From Phoronis australis (taxonomy: Eukaryota > Phoronida > Phoronidae): a stretch of 64,000 bases of DNA. The stretch spans positions 196,804-260,803 of the forward strand of contig NMRA01000002.1 in assembly GCA_002633005.1 (NCBI GenBank). Direction: 5' to 3'. The notes beneath the pieces are model-generated. The model searched no databases, was not told where the DNA came from, and saw nothing but the letters and a program-made list of their open reading frames with translations. Position 1 is the stretch's first letter; each line of letters begins with the position of its first letter. Positions 37,701-46,700 of the stretch are shown here, one piece after another. Made by a program: the position numbers and the translations under genes.

Positions 37701-40700
37701 TCATGTGCCAATGACCTCAAACTGTGGAAAATTTAAAACTTTTTAAAACCTCATTAAAAAGTTTGCCTCATTTCGATTTCAAACAATTCTAAAACAATTC
37801 AGCAAGTTTAAGTTTGGGAGGTAAAAGGGTTCACATTCAAATCTCTCACTCAGCCATATTCTTTACTGCATTGTTTTGTATTATCACTGATAGCTAGGAC
37901 CAATATCAAATTACTCCCAGCTGATAGTAAAGTGAAGCTCAAAAATTATTGATTAGTTTATAAAAGAATAGTATTTGATAAATGATTTATTATTTTTCTT
38001 ATAAAAATATGTACCAATTTCGGACAAAAACTTTTGCAAAATTGCCCATTTTTATATCATTTAAAGTCTTCTAGCATTGTAGTGAATGGATTCAAGTTTT
38101 CAAAATGTTGTCCTGGTGGTATCTATGGGACGTAGTGTCTATATGGTACAGAACCTGAAAATTTATGAAGCATTAAAAATAATTGCAGGTGGTCTGGTAC
38201 ACTTTGTACGTGTGCAGGCCACGCATGTGGGCCCATTGCTCTGGTCACCTGTAACCATTTTTGTGCTTTATTAATATGTAGTTAAGGCTGAGCTGAGGAG
38301 ATAGAAACCTGAATCAAGGGTCTAGCAGTGTGACTCGAACCCACGACCTCGAGTAAAGAAAGCGGGCACCTCTCATACTAGGCCACACTGCCTTCTCGTT
38401 TGTGAAGCATTGGTGTTACATACTTTTGTGAGAAAATAAAATTTCTCTTGTCTGCCATTTTGTGTCCTACTGTAGCAATGCATATGTATCTGGTTCACGA
38501 TTTTAGCTCCACATCTGCAAAATCTGATTGGCTCTCTGATGTCTCATGCGCCTGTCACCTCATCATCGTTGATGACTAACATGCCGTCTGCTCCTACTGC
38601 AAGGTCTGAGAAAAGAAAGGTCTCTGGTGACGATGAGATTGAAGGTGGCGTTATCAAGGTAAACTTGTGGGATACTGAATGTGTGTCATGGCTGTTGTGT
38701 ACTCACACATCGAGTTCAATACCAATAAAAGTCATGTTTTTTCGGGATTGGTTTGAGGTTAGTACGAATGCTGGGGGTACTGAAGTATATTTTTGACGGG
38801 GGTGCTTCTGAAAAATTAGGCTATATTGACCAAAAGCAAGTTTTCACCAAATAATTAAGCACTTAATTTTAATTTAGGAACACGAGTTCTTGAAAACGTC
38901 TTGGTGAAACTTTCCAATTTTATGTTTTATTCTTCAAAACTCAAAAAACTATTCTGATTTTCCTTTTAAATGCCTAGTTTTTGCATACCGTAAGATAGAC
39001 GAATACGACTGCTATTTTTGTAAAACATACCTCACGTTTTGAGAGTTAATTTGGCATAGAAAAAACTAAATGAGTCATCGAAAATTCCTAACAGCGTTTT
39101 TGAGTTAAATGGTGATATTTTCATTTAAAAAGGGTTTCATTAAAATTGACCAAAGTGTTATTTTGCTATGAATGTATCTTTCTTAAAAATGAAATTATGA
39201 TTAAAAAGAAAGTAATGTTATAGTAATCATAGCACATAAATATAAAACATATTTTTATAATCGCTGATCTTTTTTTTTCAGAATGTACTTTTACTTGTTG
39301 ATATAGCCTTTTTTTATATATGATTTAGAATGAAGGTCTCTGAATAAGGTTTGAGGTAACCTTAACGTCTTTCGTGGGTAATTTTGTTGGAAAAGGTATC
39401 ATTTCTTAGGGAACCTGGTTGTAAAAGTCATCCTTTTAAGTGGAACGTCCCATATAACTCTTCATGGGAGTACTTCCTCTTAGATAATTATGTAACTATA
39501 CCAGAATCACTGACCAGTTGCCTGTTCAAAACAGGTTTGTGGTTTTATATTAAATTTGTACACTTCTGACTTCGAGACCATAGACAATTGTTTTGTAAGG
39601 CATGGGACATGCTATGCATTGTCTGTTTAACTGTTGCCTCATATTTCAAATAGCCATTCAACTTGGTTCTGCCTGGTTACTTTGAGAAACCACAGTAAAC
39701 TAAGTGATGCATTCACAGTGTGCAAATTGCTTAGTTCACTTTGTATTTCAGAGAGCCAAAGTACTACCTGAAGTTTGTCTGCCATCCACTCTAGCTGCTC
39801 CCAGCCAATGGTCTTCAGCTCAGTCAAGTGGTTCTGCCTACCATCTTAACGCGTTATTTCAACCTTCTAGCTCAGGATTTCTGCCACCTGTTGTCACGTC
39901 CAGTCGTGGTCCAATAATTGGACAGCTGATCTCTAATATTCCTACGCCCACCATTTCACAGACATTTCCTTTCCAATTCATGCACCCGTTCCCACGATCC
40001 CTCGACAACCCCGGGATCTCCCCCGTTCACATGACCTCTGAAGAGCCAGTCAACCTGTGCATGAAAGACGACACTGCCACTAAAACTGATTTCTCTGCGC
40101 CTAACACAAGGCCATCGTCGAGCCACGTTACGTATGTGACTAGTGACAACCGAGCACCCTATGAAATTCAACCAATCCCGGGCAAAGTGACTGATGACTC
40201 CGAAACTACTGTCGATGGTAAATTTGTCTGCAGCACATGCCAGAAGACATTTTCCAAACAAGCTCAGTTGAATCTGCATCGGAACATTCATTTCTTTGAG
40301 AATCCCTACAAGTGCAGTGACTGCACTGTCAGTTTCAAGTCGGAGCTTCAGCTGGAAAAACATCGCCAATCAGACATTCACAGTAATAGAATCAGTCTAG
40401 GCCCATCGCAGAGCACCCCTTCAGTTGAGAACCCGCGACCATACAGATGCGAGGATTGTGGAATGGGCTTCAGAATTCAGGGACATCTCGCCAAGCATCT
40501 TCGCTCCAAAACGCATATTGTGGCTCTGGAAAAGCAAGGAAAGCTGCCTATCGGCTCCTATGAGCAAATCCAGCGAATGTCGATTGATCTGAAAGACTGT
40601 GATACTTTAGAGAGTTTGCGTGTCATTGTTGGAAAGCCAGATGTTGATGAAAACCAACTAGATTCACAGGACAGTGACGTGACTTCGCCAAGTTTTTCAC

Positions 40701-43700
40701 CACCCCCTTTGTCTGGAGTGTTTGAACGAAATAGCCAGGCCTCCAACGATCGAGTTACCGTGGAGATTAAGAATGAGGTGCTTGAAATGTACGACGTGCG
40801 ACAGCATGATGATGAGGCCTCGGAAGAGTTGACGACCACAATGACAACACCTCTGCATAGTCAAGGTGACTACTTGATTTACCCCTCAGTGAAATCTAGT
40901 AAAATTTAAACTATAGTCGTAGAGATGAATTTGAAACAAAGAAAAAGTTTTGTCAAGAAGTTTTTAATCGTGGTGTCTAAAATTTATGCAATGATTTTTC
41001 TATCTAAAAGTCATGAAAATTTAATGTCTTTGACAACTTAATACTAACCACCTTTGTCGTGTCGTCTTTTCTCTAGCCCTTGATTTTCTGAAGTCATAAC
41101 CTCTAATTAACTGACTGAATTGTGAACAAATAAATTAAAATATGCTTTTATGTCTTAGCTCCGTTAAATACTTTGAAAAATCTTCTGCACTTTGCTCACT
41201 TATGAATTGCGTCTTATTTTGTTCCTTCCTATGCACTGAATATCTGAATGGAGAGTCTGTTACTCAAGTGAATATTCAACCCCTTGTCTATATCTTAATT
41301 AGTGCAATACAGCCATTAGCTATCAGTTGTGGGGCTCTCAGCGAGAAGGTCCAGATCATAATACCAACGTTATTGTCTAATAGTAAACATAGTCTTCCGA
41401 CTGTGAAATTCCTCAATTAAATAAGTAAATCTTTGTGATACGTAAAGATGGAAATCAGAGCTAAGTTTCTAAGTGACAGTCTCTGGACAAGTCACTCTCT
41501 GTTTAAATTTCATAGATTGTTATATAATCCTGATACCTCGGTTGTGAAATTGATTTACTGTGGATCAGAATGAAGGAACAGCTTGTGTTTTGCTGACTGG
41601 TGTGCGTAGCACTCCAATGAATTTGTTTATATGTTCTTGGAGCGGATGGCCCTGTGTACAATAAAGAAGATATAATGCTGCATTTTTGGCATTCATGTAG
41701 ACATAGCTGGGTTTTTGTTAACTTAAATTGGGTCAATAAGATTCTGTTGTGTTTTCATCTTGAAGATATTCATTGGTAGATTACAGTCATTTTTATGTAC
41801 ATATATTCCTGGAAGATTCTATAGATTCAGTGAGATGTTCGCTCTATGTTCCATAATTTGTTTTCTAGGAGACACGTTGAGTTCTGGGACAGAAAAGATA
41901 CCCATAACAGGACATCAGTGTAGTATCTGTGAAAATGTTTTCACAAACCTGACAATGTTGAAGGTAATTAGTCCCCTGTAGTCTCCTTGTGGTCTTTCTG
42001 AACTTAGATCTGTTATTGTTGGTTTTCATCATGCTTCATCCTGTTGTTGAGTGTTATTAACGAAATAAGACAGTTTTATTGCCTTGCCAAAATACTTGAA
42101 GACAGAAAAACATATTTCCTTATCCTCTTAGCCAAGTTAAATTTGAAAAGTTTTATTAACAAACAATTTTTTTTACATTATAAAATGTCCAGCATTGCTT
42201 AAATTGCCATATCTGTGGTACTTCGAATTCAGATACCCCGCATTGCAAGTTTTCAAAATTGAAGGCAGTTTCACATTTATTTTTCGCGGTCAGGTGGTTT
42301 TTGATCAATTTGAAAACTGATGCATTAGCAATTTTTGTGCATTTGCTAATTTTTTTTCTCAAGTTCTTAGAAAAAGCTGTTTTGGTTAGTGTTTTGGGGT
42401 GGGACCCTTTTGTTTTGTTTTGTTACAGATCCTAATTCCAATGCGCTAAATTGATTTTTTCCAGTTTGAGATCTACAATTTCGTCTTGAGATCAATGTAT
42501 TGCTATGGTAAATATTAAGGACCACTGAGGGTACCCTAGTAGCAATCATTTATGTCACTTTCCCACCAACGCTTCAACTCCCGTGGGAAAGCTTAATAAC
42601 TTAACTAGCCATCGCAACTGCTCAAAATAGGTGGATTAAAGTGCAGAATTGTGCAACTCCACATCGGTGGATAATATTAACTCTACTTGACTGTATTAGT
42701 CGCTAGAGGTTGTGACATTAATCACGAGGGTCTCCACATGACATTCGCCATTCCCACGTCTTACAAACAATTAACAGTCACCCGCAATCAGTATACTTCG
42801 GTGGCAGTCGTCCACACAAATGATATTAGCAAGGTTGTAACACCAGAATGAAAGAAACAATGTTTTTGTTGTTTAAAAACTTGTCAAACAGTGTTCTCCT
42901 CACTCGAAAATTCACAGGTTGCATTTTCAACCACGTTGAAAATTTAGATAGTATGCAGCATGTGCATATTATAGTAAGCACTCAAAAATGATACTTTTTT
43001 GTTCAAAATGAAAAAGTCAGTTGTGTCGCATGCTATTCAAACAGGTCAGGGGTCAAGTCGAACAAAATGCGGCATCAGGTCATGGAGAACACAAGCTTAT
43101 GCAATATTACTTTGAGCGATTTGTGTGCACTTACTGAGAACAGGATTTGATTCTTCGGAAACTCATTAGGTCCCTCTTTCATTGATTTTTCCAAAACTGG
43201 AGTTTTTACCATAAATACATGTCATGAAATTTCCTGCAGTAAGGCAGCCAAGTGGAATGTTATTTTTCATTCTCTTTATAAAAGAAAAGTAATAGAACAT
43301 AGGTGGATTCGAGGGAGGTCCCAGGAGAGCAGACCCCTTTTTTAGCCAGAGTGACAAATAAAAACCACTGGAAATATAGACGATTCCTATTTTTCATTTC
43401 TATTGGCCACTGTGTATAGAGATCAGGACACTAAATTTCATTACCCATTTTCTCCTCATTTGTTTGTGTTATACAATTCTCTAAAGAAACCTATCATTTT
43501 ACTTGAGCCTCTCCTTTCGTAAAAAGCTAGATGCACGCGCCCTTTGCACTTAATAAATAATTTGATATTTTCAGGTCTGTACCCTAGCTAACTTCTGAAA
43601 AATTTGTAGGCATACAGAAGAATATTAGAAGCTGTGAAAAATTAAAAAAGACTAATTTCGGCAATTTTTTTTTCTCCAAAATTGATGAAGTTTTACTATA

Positions 43701-44325
43701 CAAGTTCTTGTGAATCAGTTTAATTCAGACTGCTTTATTATTCAGCTGCTAATCCAATCATATTTCAGCAACACTTGGTGTCTCATGCTGAACTTCGACC
43801 CCACGTATGTGAATATTGTGATGCAGGCTTCACTACTGCCCAATCACTGAAGGTTCATCTGAGGACACACACTCAGGTAATGATGCAACTGCATCCAAAC
43901 GGGGGTGCCAGTGTATAGAGATGTATGTATATATATATATATATATACACTTGTTTTAATTTCATTTCACTCATATTTAATGTAATCGGTGTATTTTCTG
44001 TCCATACCTAGAATGAAGTTGTCAATCTACGTGCATCATTATTATGACAATACTTTATGCAATCTTATGATTTCTTTGAGTCTGAAAACTGCTCACAAAA
44101 GTGGGCTATTAAAAAATGCCACCCCACTGCATAAATTTCAAAAATCTACCACATCCATGCTTTTTTGCCTCAACAGGTATTTGAACCTACCATGAATCTC
44201 ATTTCATTTTTCAGGAGCGACCATATGTCTGCGGTCACTGCGGCGACACATTTCCATCTTCATCTTGTCTACAGATCCACACAAACGAGCACTGCTCACA
44301 AGAGGGCCCATTGCACTCTGACTAA
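20601..44325 (+). CDS. HIVEP/shn-like: Schnurri/HIVEP-family (ZAS) zinc-finger transcription factor, 12-exon gene model
   Basis: Large nuclear DNA-binding regulator. Family members bind NF-kB-like/GC-rich sites, and Drosophila Schnurri is a SMAD cofactor in BMP signalling. Proposed coding exons: 20601-20637, 23654-23707, 24719-28729, 29371-29570, 30278-30423, 32657-32736 (or copy 35407-35486), 33940-34068 (or copy 36435-36563), 38507-38658, 39752-40865, 41869-41963, 43769-43876, 44215-44325. Every intron is GT-AG, every junction keeps codon phase, and the total is 6,237 nt (2,078 aa plus stop). Domains: ZAS1 fingers at residues 206-257, polyQ about 351-381, helix-like family block near 502, C2HC finger at 654-676, ZAS2 fingers at 1329-1380, acidic stretch at 1435-1470, three C2H2 fingers at 1763-1857, three more at 1992-2067. 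The vertebrate paralogues end without these last clusters; fly Schnurri has a C-terminal three-finger set. The start in exon 1 (MPRRK) resembles HIVEP1 but is the least certain part. Confidence 0.9.
22130..23015 (-). repeat. Dispersed repeat family R4, copy 2, in intron 1
   Basis: GGGATGCATCAGCGCTACCT then TGCGATTACTTCGATGACG mirrors 5812-5850. Both ends hold GTTAACTTCAG near TAC/TATGAACG motifs, so the element is probably ~880 bp with degenerate inverted ends. Confidence 0.55.
23654..23707 (+). CDS. Exon 2: short basic linker
   Basis: A TTTTGCAG acceptor and an ACAG/GTAATG donor bound 54 nt. It enters in phase 1 and leaves in phase 1. Translation across the joins gives a Gly/Lys-rich stretch (GKSKKAKTGGKGARKSP) that runs without a stop into the large exon. 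It lies inside unrelated short open frames, which should be ignored. Confidence 0.7.
23965..24215 (+). mobile_element. ~245-bp element R6, copy 1, in the intron before the giant exon
   Basis: Contains AGGGACTAAGTCCCTATTTA, then TTAGGGATCTTAATTGAGTC and CCTATTTGGGACTTTTTCGT. It aligns along its whole length with the reverse complement of 58835-59075. CATGCAA motifs mark both ends. Confidence 0.8.
24719..28729 (+). CDS. Exon 3: giant exon with ZAS1, polyQ, C2HC finger and first part of ZAS2
   Basis: A single 4,011-nt exon, typical of HIVEP genes, entered at TTTTTCAG. It encodes a basic patch (GRKRKHPQKPGR) then ZAS1: CPYC...HIRAH, linker TGERPYP, CVPC...H-x5-H, nearly the vertebrate consensus. 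A Ser/acidic stretch follows (ISDSEDNGSSTDTD), then the glutamine tract. The block LHNRIQQLIAENQAIVD with PRQKRLSRQNS matches a family-conserved region of HIVEP1 (ISKLISDNEAVVD then RRTSLSR). The C2HC finger (CHTC...HQRFYC) comes next. Several R-S-x-[ST]-V motifs lie at 27.1-27.5 kb. The exon ends inside the second ZAS2 finger at FKTKG, with donor GTGAGA at 28730. The frame stays open to 28782, but that tail is intronic. Confidence 0.95.
25671..25770 (+). repeat. CAG/CAA repeat encoding polyglutamine in the zinc-finger gene
   Basis: Interrupted CAG tract. The longest run is about 11 pure CAG codons near 25735-25762, with CAA, Tyr, His, Lys and Leu interruptions before it. It lies between ZAS1 and the C2HC finger. 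Long open frames on the other strand here (Leu/Cys-rich) are by-products of the repeat. Confidence 0.95.
29371..29570 (+). CDS. Exon 4: end of ZAS2 and following helix-like region
   Basis: Begins after CGCCAG and completes the second ZAS2 finger: K-G/NLTKHMKSKAHSKRC is essentially the vertebrate sequence, which proves the splice. The downstream stretch (DNEALERQQEISRESKILEDKRALKTMKAELKDQ, read across 29458-29570) is highly charged and probably helical. Donor CAG/GTACAG; leaves in phase 0. Confidence 0.92.
30278..30423 (+). CDS. Exon 5: acidic segment after ZAS2
   Basis: TTTTTCTTAG acceptor, then an almost pure Asp/Glu tract (GGDDEDDHDEEDDEFEDEE and onward) to about residue 1470, followed by PNLIINEELGNSSSNT. 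HIVEP1 and HIVEP2 have an acidic run at the same place behind ZAS2, so this is a family landmark. The donor is best placed as ACTGT/GTAAGG at 30424, which leaves phase 2 and matches exon 6. Reading through instead gives an immediate TAA. Confidence 0.88.
30575..31215 (-). repeat. Family R2, two reverse-oriented copies in the intron after exon 5
   Basis: 30885-31215 contains the reverse of R2 (CCTTCTAAGAAGGGAATTTT, AATTTTTAAATATTTTTTCA, GGACCCCAAATCAAGGAACC). 30575-30800 is a more degenerate second copy in the same orientation. Confidence 0.7.
31367..31546. repeat. 16-bp minisatellite, about 11.25 copies
   Basis: Near-perfect tandem array of CATCGCTGTGGCGAGT in the intron before exon 6. Because 16 is not a multiple of 3, all three frames read the same 16-residue repeat, which makes spurious open frames. 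Confidence 0.97.
31750..32270 (+). repeat. Family R1, best-preserved copy (also at 34510-35050)
   Basis: Runs from GTGGGACCCTAGAAAAACAT through CTCAGAACTGGCTGATCGTA and GACATGGTCATGTGACCCAA to CTGAGTTAAAATCTGTTGTT. Parts of it recur at 0.4, 3.1, 4.7, 16.6 and 53.3 kb. Confidence 0.65.
32657..32736 (+). CDS. Exon 6 (copy 1): Gly/Ala/Ser-rich linker
   Basis: CTCTTGCAG acceptor and AATG/GTAACG donor. Enters in phase 2 and leaves in phase 1; encodes VGRGLLPAPGSALGNGG followed by MATSSGNAVN. The copy at 35407-35486 differs at only three sites, all synonymous (Leu, Pro and Gly third positions), as expected for two alleles. Confidence 0.8.
33578..33827. mobile_element. 250-bp MITE with 24-bp perfect terminal inverted repeats and TA target duplication
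   Basis: Ends are CCGTAATCGTTCGGGTTAAC... and its exact inverse, flanked by TA on both sides. The matching position in the second block copy (TA at 36323-36324) is an empty site, so insertion boundaries are seen directly. The interior holds two copies of a ~90-bp subrepeat rich in TTAACCGCCC. TA duplication suggests Tc1/mariner-type mobilisation; no transposase is encoded. Confidence 0.92.
33940..34068 (+). CDS. Exon 7 (copy 1): IARSLLDLSKQATD segment
   Basis: Acceptor CTTCCAG, donor AAAAA/GTAAGT. The 129-nt exon enters and leaves in phase 1 and encodes EAAIHRQAIDAEIARSLLDL, then SKQATDHSTIEKPKHSTDTD. The first half is a likely amphipathic helix. It is byte-identical to the second copy at 36435-36563 although the surrounding introns differ by indels, so it is under coding constraint or recently duplicated. 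No function recognised. Confidence 0.82.
34219..34318. repeat. 16-bp minisatellite, about 6.25 copies (second haplotype)
   Basis: Same unit and flanks as 31367-31546, shorter by five units (80 bp). Consistent with a length-polymorphic minisatellite. Confidence 0.95.
35407..35486 (+). CDS. Exon 6 (copy 2), probably the other haplotype
   Basis: Same splice sites and phase as 32657-32736 with three synonymous differences. It cannot follow exon 7 copy 1 in frame: exon 7 leaves one base, while this exon needs two already present. This argues against a functional tandem array and for a duplicated haplotype in the assembly. Confidence 0.75.
36435..36563 (+). CDS. Exon 7 (copy 2), probably the other haplotype
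   Basis: Identical in all 129 bases to 33940-34068, with the same CTTCCAG acceptor and GTAAGT donor. It joins exon 8 (38507) in phase. Splicing copy 1 to copy 2 would also keep frame, so a duplicated exon 7 alone is formally possible, but the flanking structure favours assembly redundancy. Confidence 0.78.
38289..38394 (-). mobile_element. tRNA-derived SINE, copy 1
   Basis: On the minus strand: GGCAGTGTGGCCTAGTATGA (A-box region), then GTGGGTTCGAGTCACACTGC (B box GGTTCGAGTC), followed by a non-tRNA tail TAGACCCTTGATTCAGG...CTCAGC. The tail is shared with the copy at 56.07 kb, which defines a SINE family. It lies in the intron before exon 8. Confidence 0.8.
38507..38658 (+). CDS. Exon 8: Ser/Pro-rich linker with basic patch
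   Basis: ACGATTTTAG acceptor, donor AAG/GTAAAC. Phase 1 in, phase 0 out, 152 nt. Encodes TPHLQNLIGSLMSHAPVTSS and onward to ARSEKRKVSGDDEIEGGVIK. The SEKRK stretch could help nuclear import. No named domain; placed by phase and splice sites. Confidence 0.8.
39752..40865 (+). CDS. Exon 9: first C-terminal three-finger C2H2 cluster
   Basis: Acceptor TTGTATTTCAG, phase 0 entry, 1,114 nt. A Pro/Ser-rich leader contains PVNLC (residues 1702-1706), which loosely resembles a CtBP-binding PxDLS motif. Three C2H2 fingers follow: CSTC...HRNIH, CSDC...H-x4-H, and after a 24-residue spacer CEDCGMGFRIQGHLAKHLRSKTH. The third finger and its tail (LEKQGKLPIGSYEQIQ) resemble the C-terminal finger set of Drosophila Schnurri from memory; that set contacts the Mad/Medea complex. 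Donor CAAG/GTGACT at 40866. The 16 codons upstream of 39752 in the open frame are intronic. Confidence 0.9.
41869..41963 (+). CDS. Exon 10: first half of finger 9
   Basis: Acceptor TTTTCTAG, phase 1 in, phase 0 out. Encodes DTLSSGTEKIPITGHQCSIC and ENVFTNLTMLK, the Cys half of a C2H2 finger. The His half (QHLVSH) is at the start of exon 11, so an intron splits the finger just before the first zinc-binding histidine. Confidence 0.88.
43570..43725 (+). repeat. Dispersed repeat family R5, copy 1
   Basis: CTAATTTCGGCAATTTTTTT, AAAATTGATGAAGTTTTACT, ATACAA resemble 57945-58100. It lies in the intron before exon 11. Confidence 0.5.
43769..43876 (+). CDS. Exon 11: rest of finger 9 and finger 10
   Basis: Acceptor TTTCAG, 36 whole codons, donor CAG/GTAATG. 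Encodes QHLVSHAELRPHV then CEYCDAGFTTAQSLKVHLRTHTQ. The RTHTQERPY linker continues in exon 12, a standard linked C2H2 arrangement. Confidence 0.9.
43925..43950. repeat. (TA)n microsatellite
   Basis: About ten TA units just after the exon 11 donor. Confidence 0.9.
44215..44325 (+). CDS. Exon 12: last C2H2 finger and stop
   Basis: Acceptor TTTTTCAG then ERPYVCGHCGDTFPSSS and CLQIHTNEH, a canonical finger, followed by the short tail CSQEGPLHSD and TAA at 44323-44325. The protein therefore ends about ten residues after its eleventh finger. Confidence 0.9.
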   Translation, partial: ERPYVCGHCGDTFPSSSCLQIHTNEHCSQEGPLHSD

Positions 44326-44389
44326 TATCAACAGAAGCACAGGACTTTCCAGTAGTCTGGAAAAACACTAGTTGCTCACCCCAATGAGG

Positions 44390-44940
44390 ATTTAATAAAT
44401 CTGCTCTCTCCTTGCTCTTGCCACAAGGCCTTTTGTACAAAATACTGCATAACTTTTCCACTTGTTTACCCTGCTGTAGGTTTTACTCTGTGGAAATGCT
44501 TTTTTACTTAATAACATTACTTTAATATGATTTTTCTTTATTTATCCAATGGCTGCGAATAACGTACTCCTGGGTGCTGGAAGCGCTGACTTTTATCACC
44601 AGTTTTCGTGTGCATTTTCTTAGCAGAATTGTGTTGTTTTAATGGAGAGCCATACTTTCCTGTTGCCAGTCTAATGACCTTGATCCATTTGTCTTTGAAG
44701 ATGGTCACTATATTTTTTGAATGTGTCACTGAAAAGTGAGCTGATGGATGTGAATAAACAGCATAAACTTGCAAAAACCAAATATTTAAATCTGGGCCAT
44801 TGATATAAATCTAATGTGCCAAGATGAACAGCCTGTGTACATAAAGAGACTGTTGTGTTAGAAATTTTTACTTTATTGTGTATATTAAAATTTCTGTATT
44901 ATTTTTTCTTGTTTTTTGTGTTTATTCAAGTCTAATAAAA
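44390..44940 (+). terminator. 3' UTR and candidate polyadenylation signals of the zinc-finger gene
   Basis: AATAAA hexamers occur about 65 bp after the stop (TTTAATAAATC near 44391), near 44753 (GTGAATAAACA) and near 44934 (CTAATAAAATG). T/GT-rich sequence lies before and after the last one. No coding signal is visible here. Confidence 0.6.
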
Positions 44941-46700
44941 TGCTTCAAGAAGCTATGTACTTCATGTGAAATTTTTTTTAATTCAGAAAAATCTGTGCAT
45001 ACAGATTATGCCTACAGAGGTCATCCAATAAAGCATACAACCTTATAAGGTTTTGCTCCGGGCCAGGTTACACGATCGTCGTCAAGGGGGGTCCTTGAAC
45101 ATGGGTACTTGATATCCCTCAATACTATGCAAAAGCAGTCATGCAGACGAATCCTGACCCCCTCATCCCAGATCTCGGTGCCTCTGAGGTGCTAACCTAG
45201 AAAAAATGCCAGGAATTCCAGTTTCGTTTATTAATAACCGTGGTTGGGCTTTTTGACAAAAAGGTTCGCCTTAGTAATTGGCCGCGGAGACAGGATCTGT
45301 GCTTTTCTTACCGTGAGGTTTTCTCCTGTCCACTTCTTGTGATGGCTTGCCGCATAGATTTAATGGATCTGCCTGAAGGGGAGGATTACCAACGTTTATA
45401 ATTCACGACAATATCTTGGCCATCGCTATTCCACGGAGTGTATCTCGTAGTAGGCGTTATACCCGCGGTCATCAGTACGCCGCCGGCGATGTGCACCTCC
45501 GAGAGAGTTCTACTGGAGTTGAGTTTGCGTATAGGTGTCAGTTAAACTGGACGTTCCCATTTTGCCAATTTTCCAAAATTTGCCGTAATCAAAATTTATT
45601 GAAATGTTGGAATGGAACGACATTGATACCGCGATCTTTGGAAACAAGATATCTTGTAACATTAACAAGGTGTACGCAATGGAGGTAGAAATAGGGTGCT
45701 TGGGTGATCTTCCTCGTGTCACGCGCAAAACTGCCTCGGCGGAGTTCCTTAGCAATTTAATTGACGCTTTAAATACCTTTAATGTTCTAAGTCACCACTA
45801 TAGGGTTCGTTACCAACTGGTTGCTTGGGCCCCAACTTTAGTTGAAGGCTCTCAGCTCACACAAATGGTTGAACCTCTAAACCGTGGTGCCTACCAACTA
45901 GTATTGTAGAAACACAACTGAGGTTTCACCGTTCCGGCGACTTGATGCACACAGTATACGTGCTGAAATCTGTTCCCGCTTGAATGTGGCGCATTTTCCA
46001 ATGGCGGGATACCGCGCTTCAAATTCCGCTCATGCATGGCGCCCGAGTGAATGTTAGAATGACTTCAAGTTTCCACGGAAGCTCCCGAAATTGACCCCCC
46101 TTTATTTGCATTAACGCTGCAGAGTAGAAATTGTCTTGTCTATTCTCAAAAAGGGTGAGATGGGCAGATCTCCTTCGGCCGAGGTGCTTCGTTGGACAAT
46201 GTGCCCGTGTTGCGGCAATTGAAGGTGTACATGTACTTCTGGGTAGTAGAGTCTTCTGGCCCCAAAGTAGCCTATCGCTAAAATAAAACTTCACGATATT
46301 TTACTCTGAGTCCGAACGGAGATTCAAAGGTCAAAACTGACAACTCTCAGTTTAGAGTATGTGTTTAGACCCCCTGCAGCGCAAAAACTAGGAACCAGTG
46401 ACCTGGCGTAGGTTCAAACCGTCTCGGTGCCCAAAAGCAAAGTTCAGTGCAGCAGGTCAACGAACTGTCACTTAGCGAGTGATTAACCGAATTAAGCGGA
46501 GACCAGTTAGTGTCATTTATAGATTGTTTTGAAGGCGGGTAAGTAATTACGGCAATCCGAGATTGAATTGAAGGTATAGTTCCGGTGTATAAATTATTTC
46601 TTTATCGCAACATCAGCAAGCCTGCTTACAGTTGTCAATCTCAGGCTGATGTTGCGCTTCGAGGTTTAAAAACATTTCGTCGGCTCTGAATTATTGCCGA
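44941..46700. other. Intergenic between the two genes
   Basis: GC-richer than its surroundings around 45.0-46.5 kb, but no recognisable gene apart from the doubtful frame at 45604. A B-box-like GTAGGTTCAAACC near 46412 lacks a convincing tRNA fold. Confidence 0.5.
45604..45909 (+). CDS. Unrecognised small open frame
   Basis: 101 codons starting MLEWNDIDTAIFGNKISCNI, with balanced composition and GC a little higher than its surroundings. No domain, signal peptide or membrane segment is seen. It may be a decayed exon or transposon piece; the overlapping frame at 45416-45688 is equally unremarkable. Confidence 0.15.
   Translation: MLEWNDIDTAIFGNKISCNINKVYAMEVEIGCLGDLPRVTRKTASAEFLSNLIDALNTFNVLSHHYRVRYQLVAWAPTLVEGSQLTQMVEPLNRGAYQLVL

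Noticed and set aside
39704-39751. Upstream ATG extending exon 9
   Set aside because: Those 16 codons precede a strong TTTCAG acceptor whose use keeps phase with exon 8.
40866-40909. C-terminal tail to the stop at 40907
   Set aside because: Read-through past a GTGACT donor; splicing to 41869 continues in frame into further C2H2 fingers. It could be an alternative end but nothing supports that.
46395-46430. B-box-like GGTTCAAACC as a tRNA gene
   Set aside because: No matching A box or acceptor stem could be drawn.
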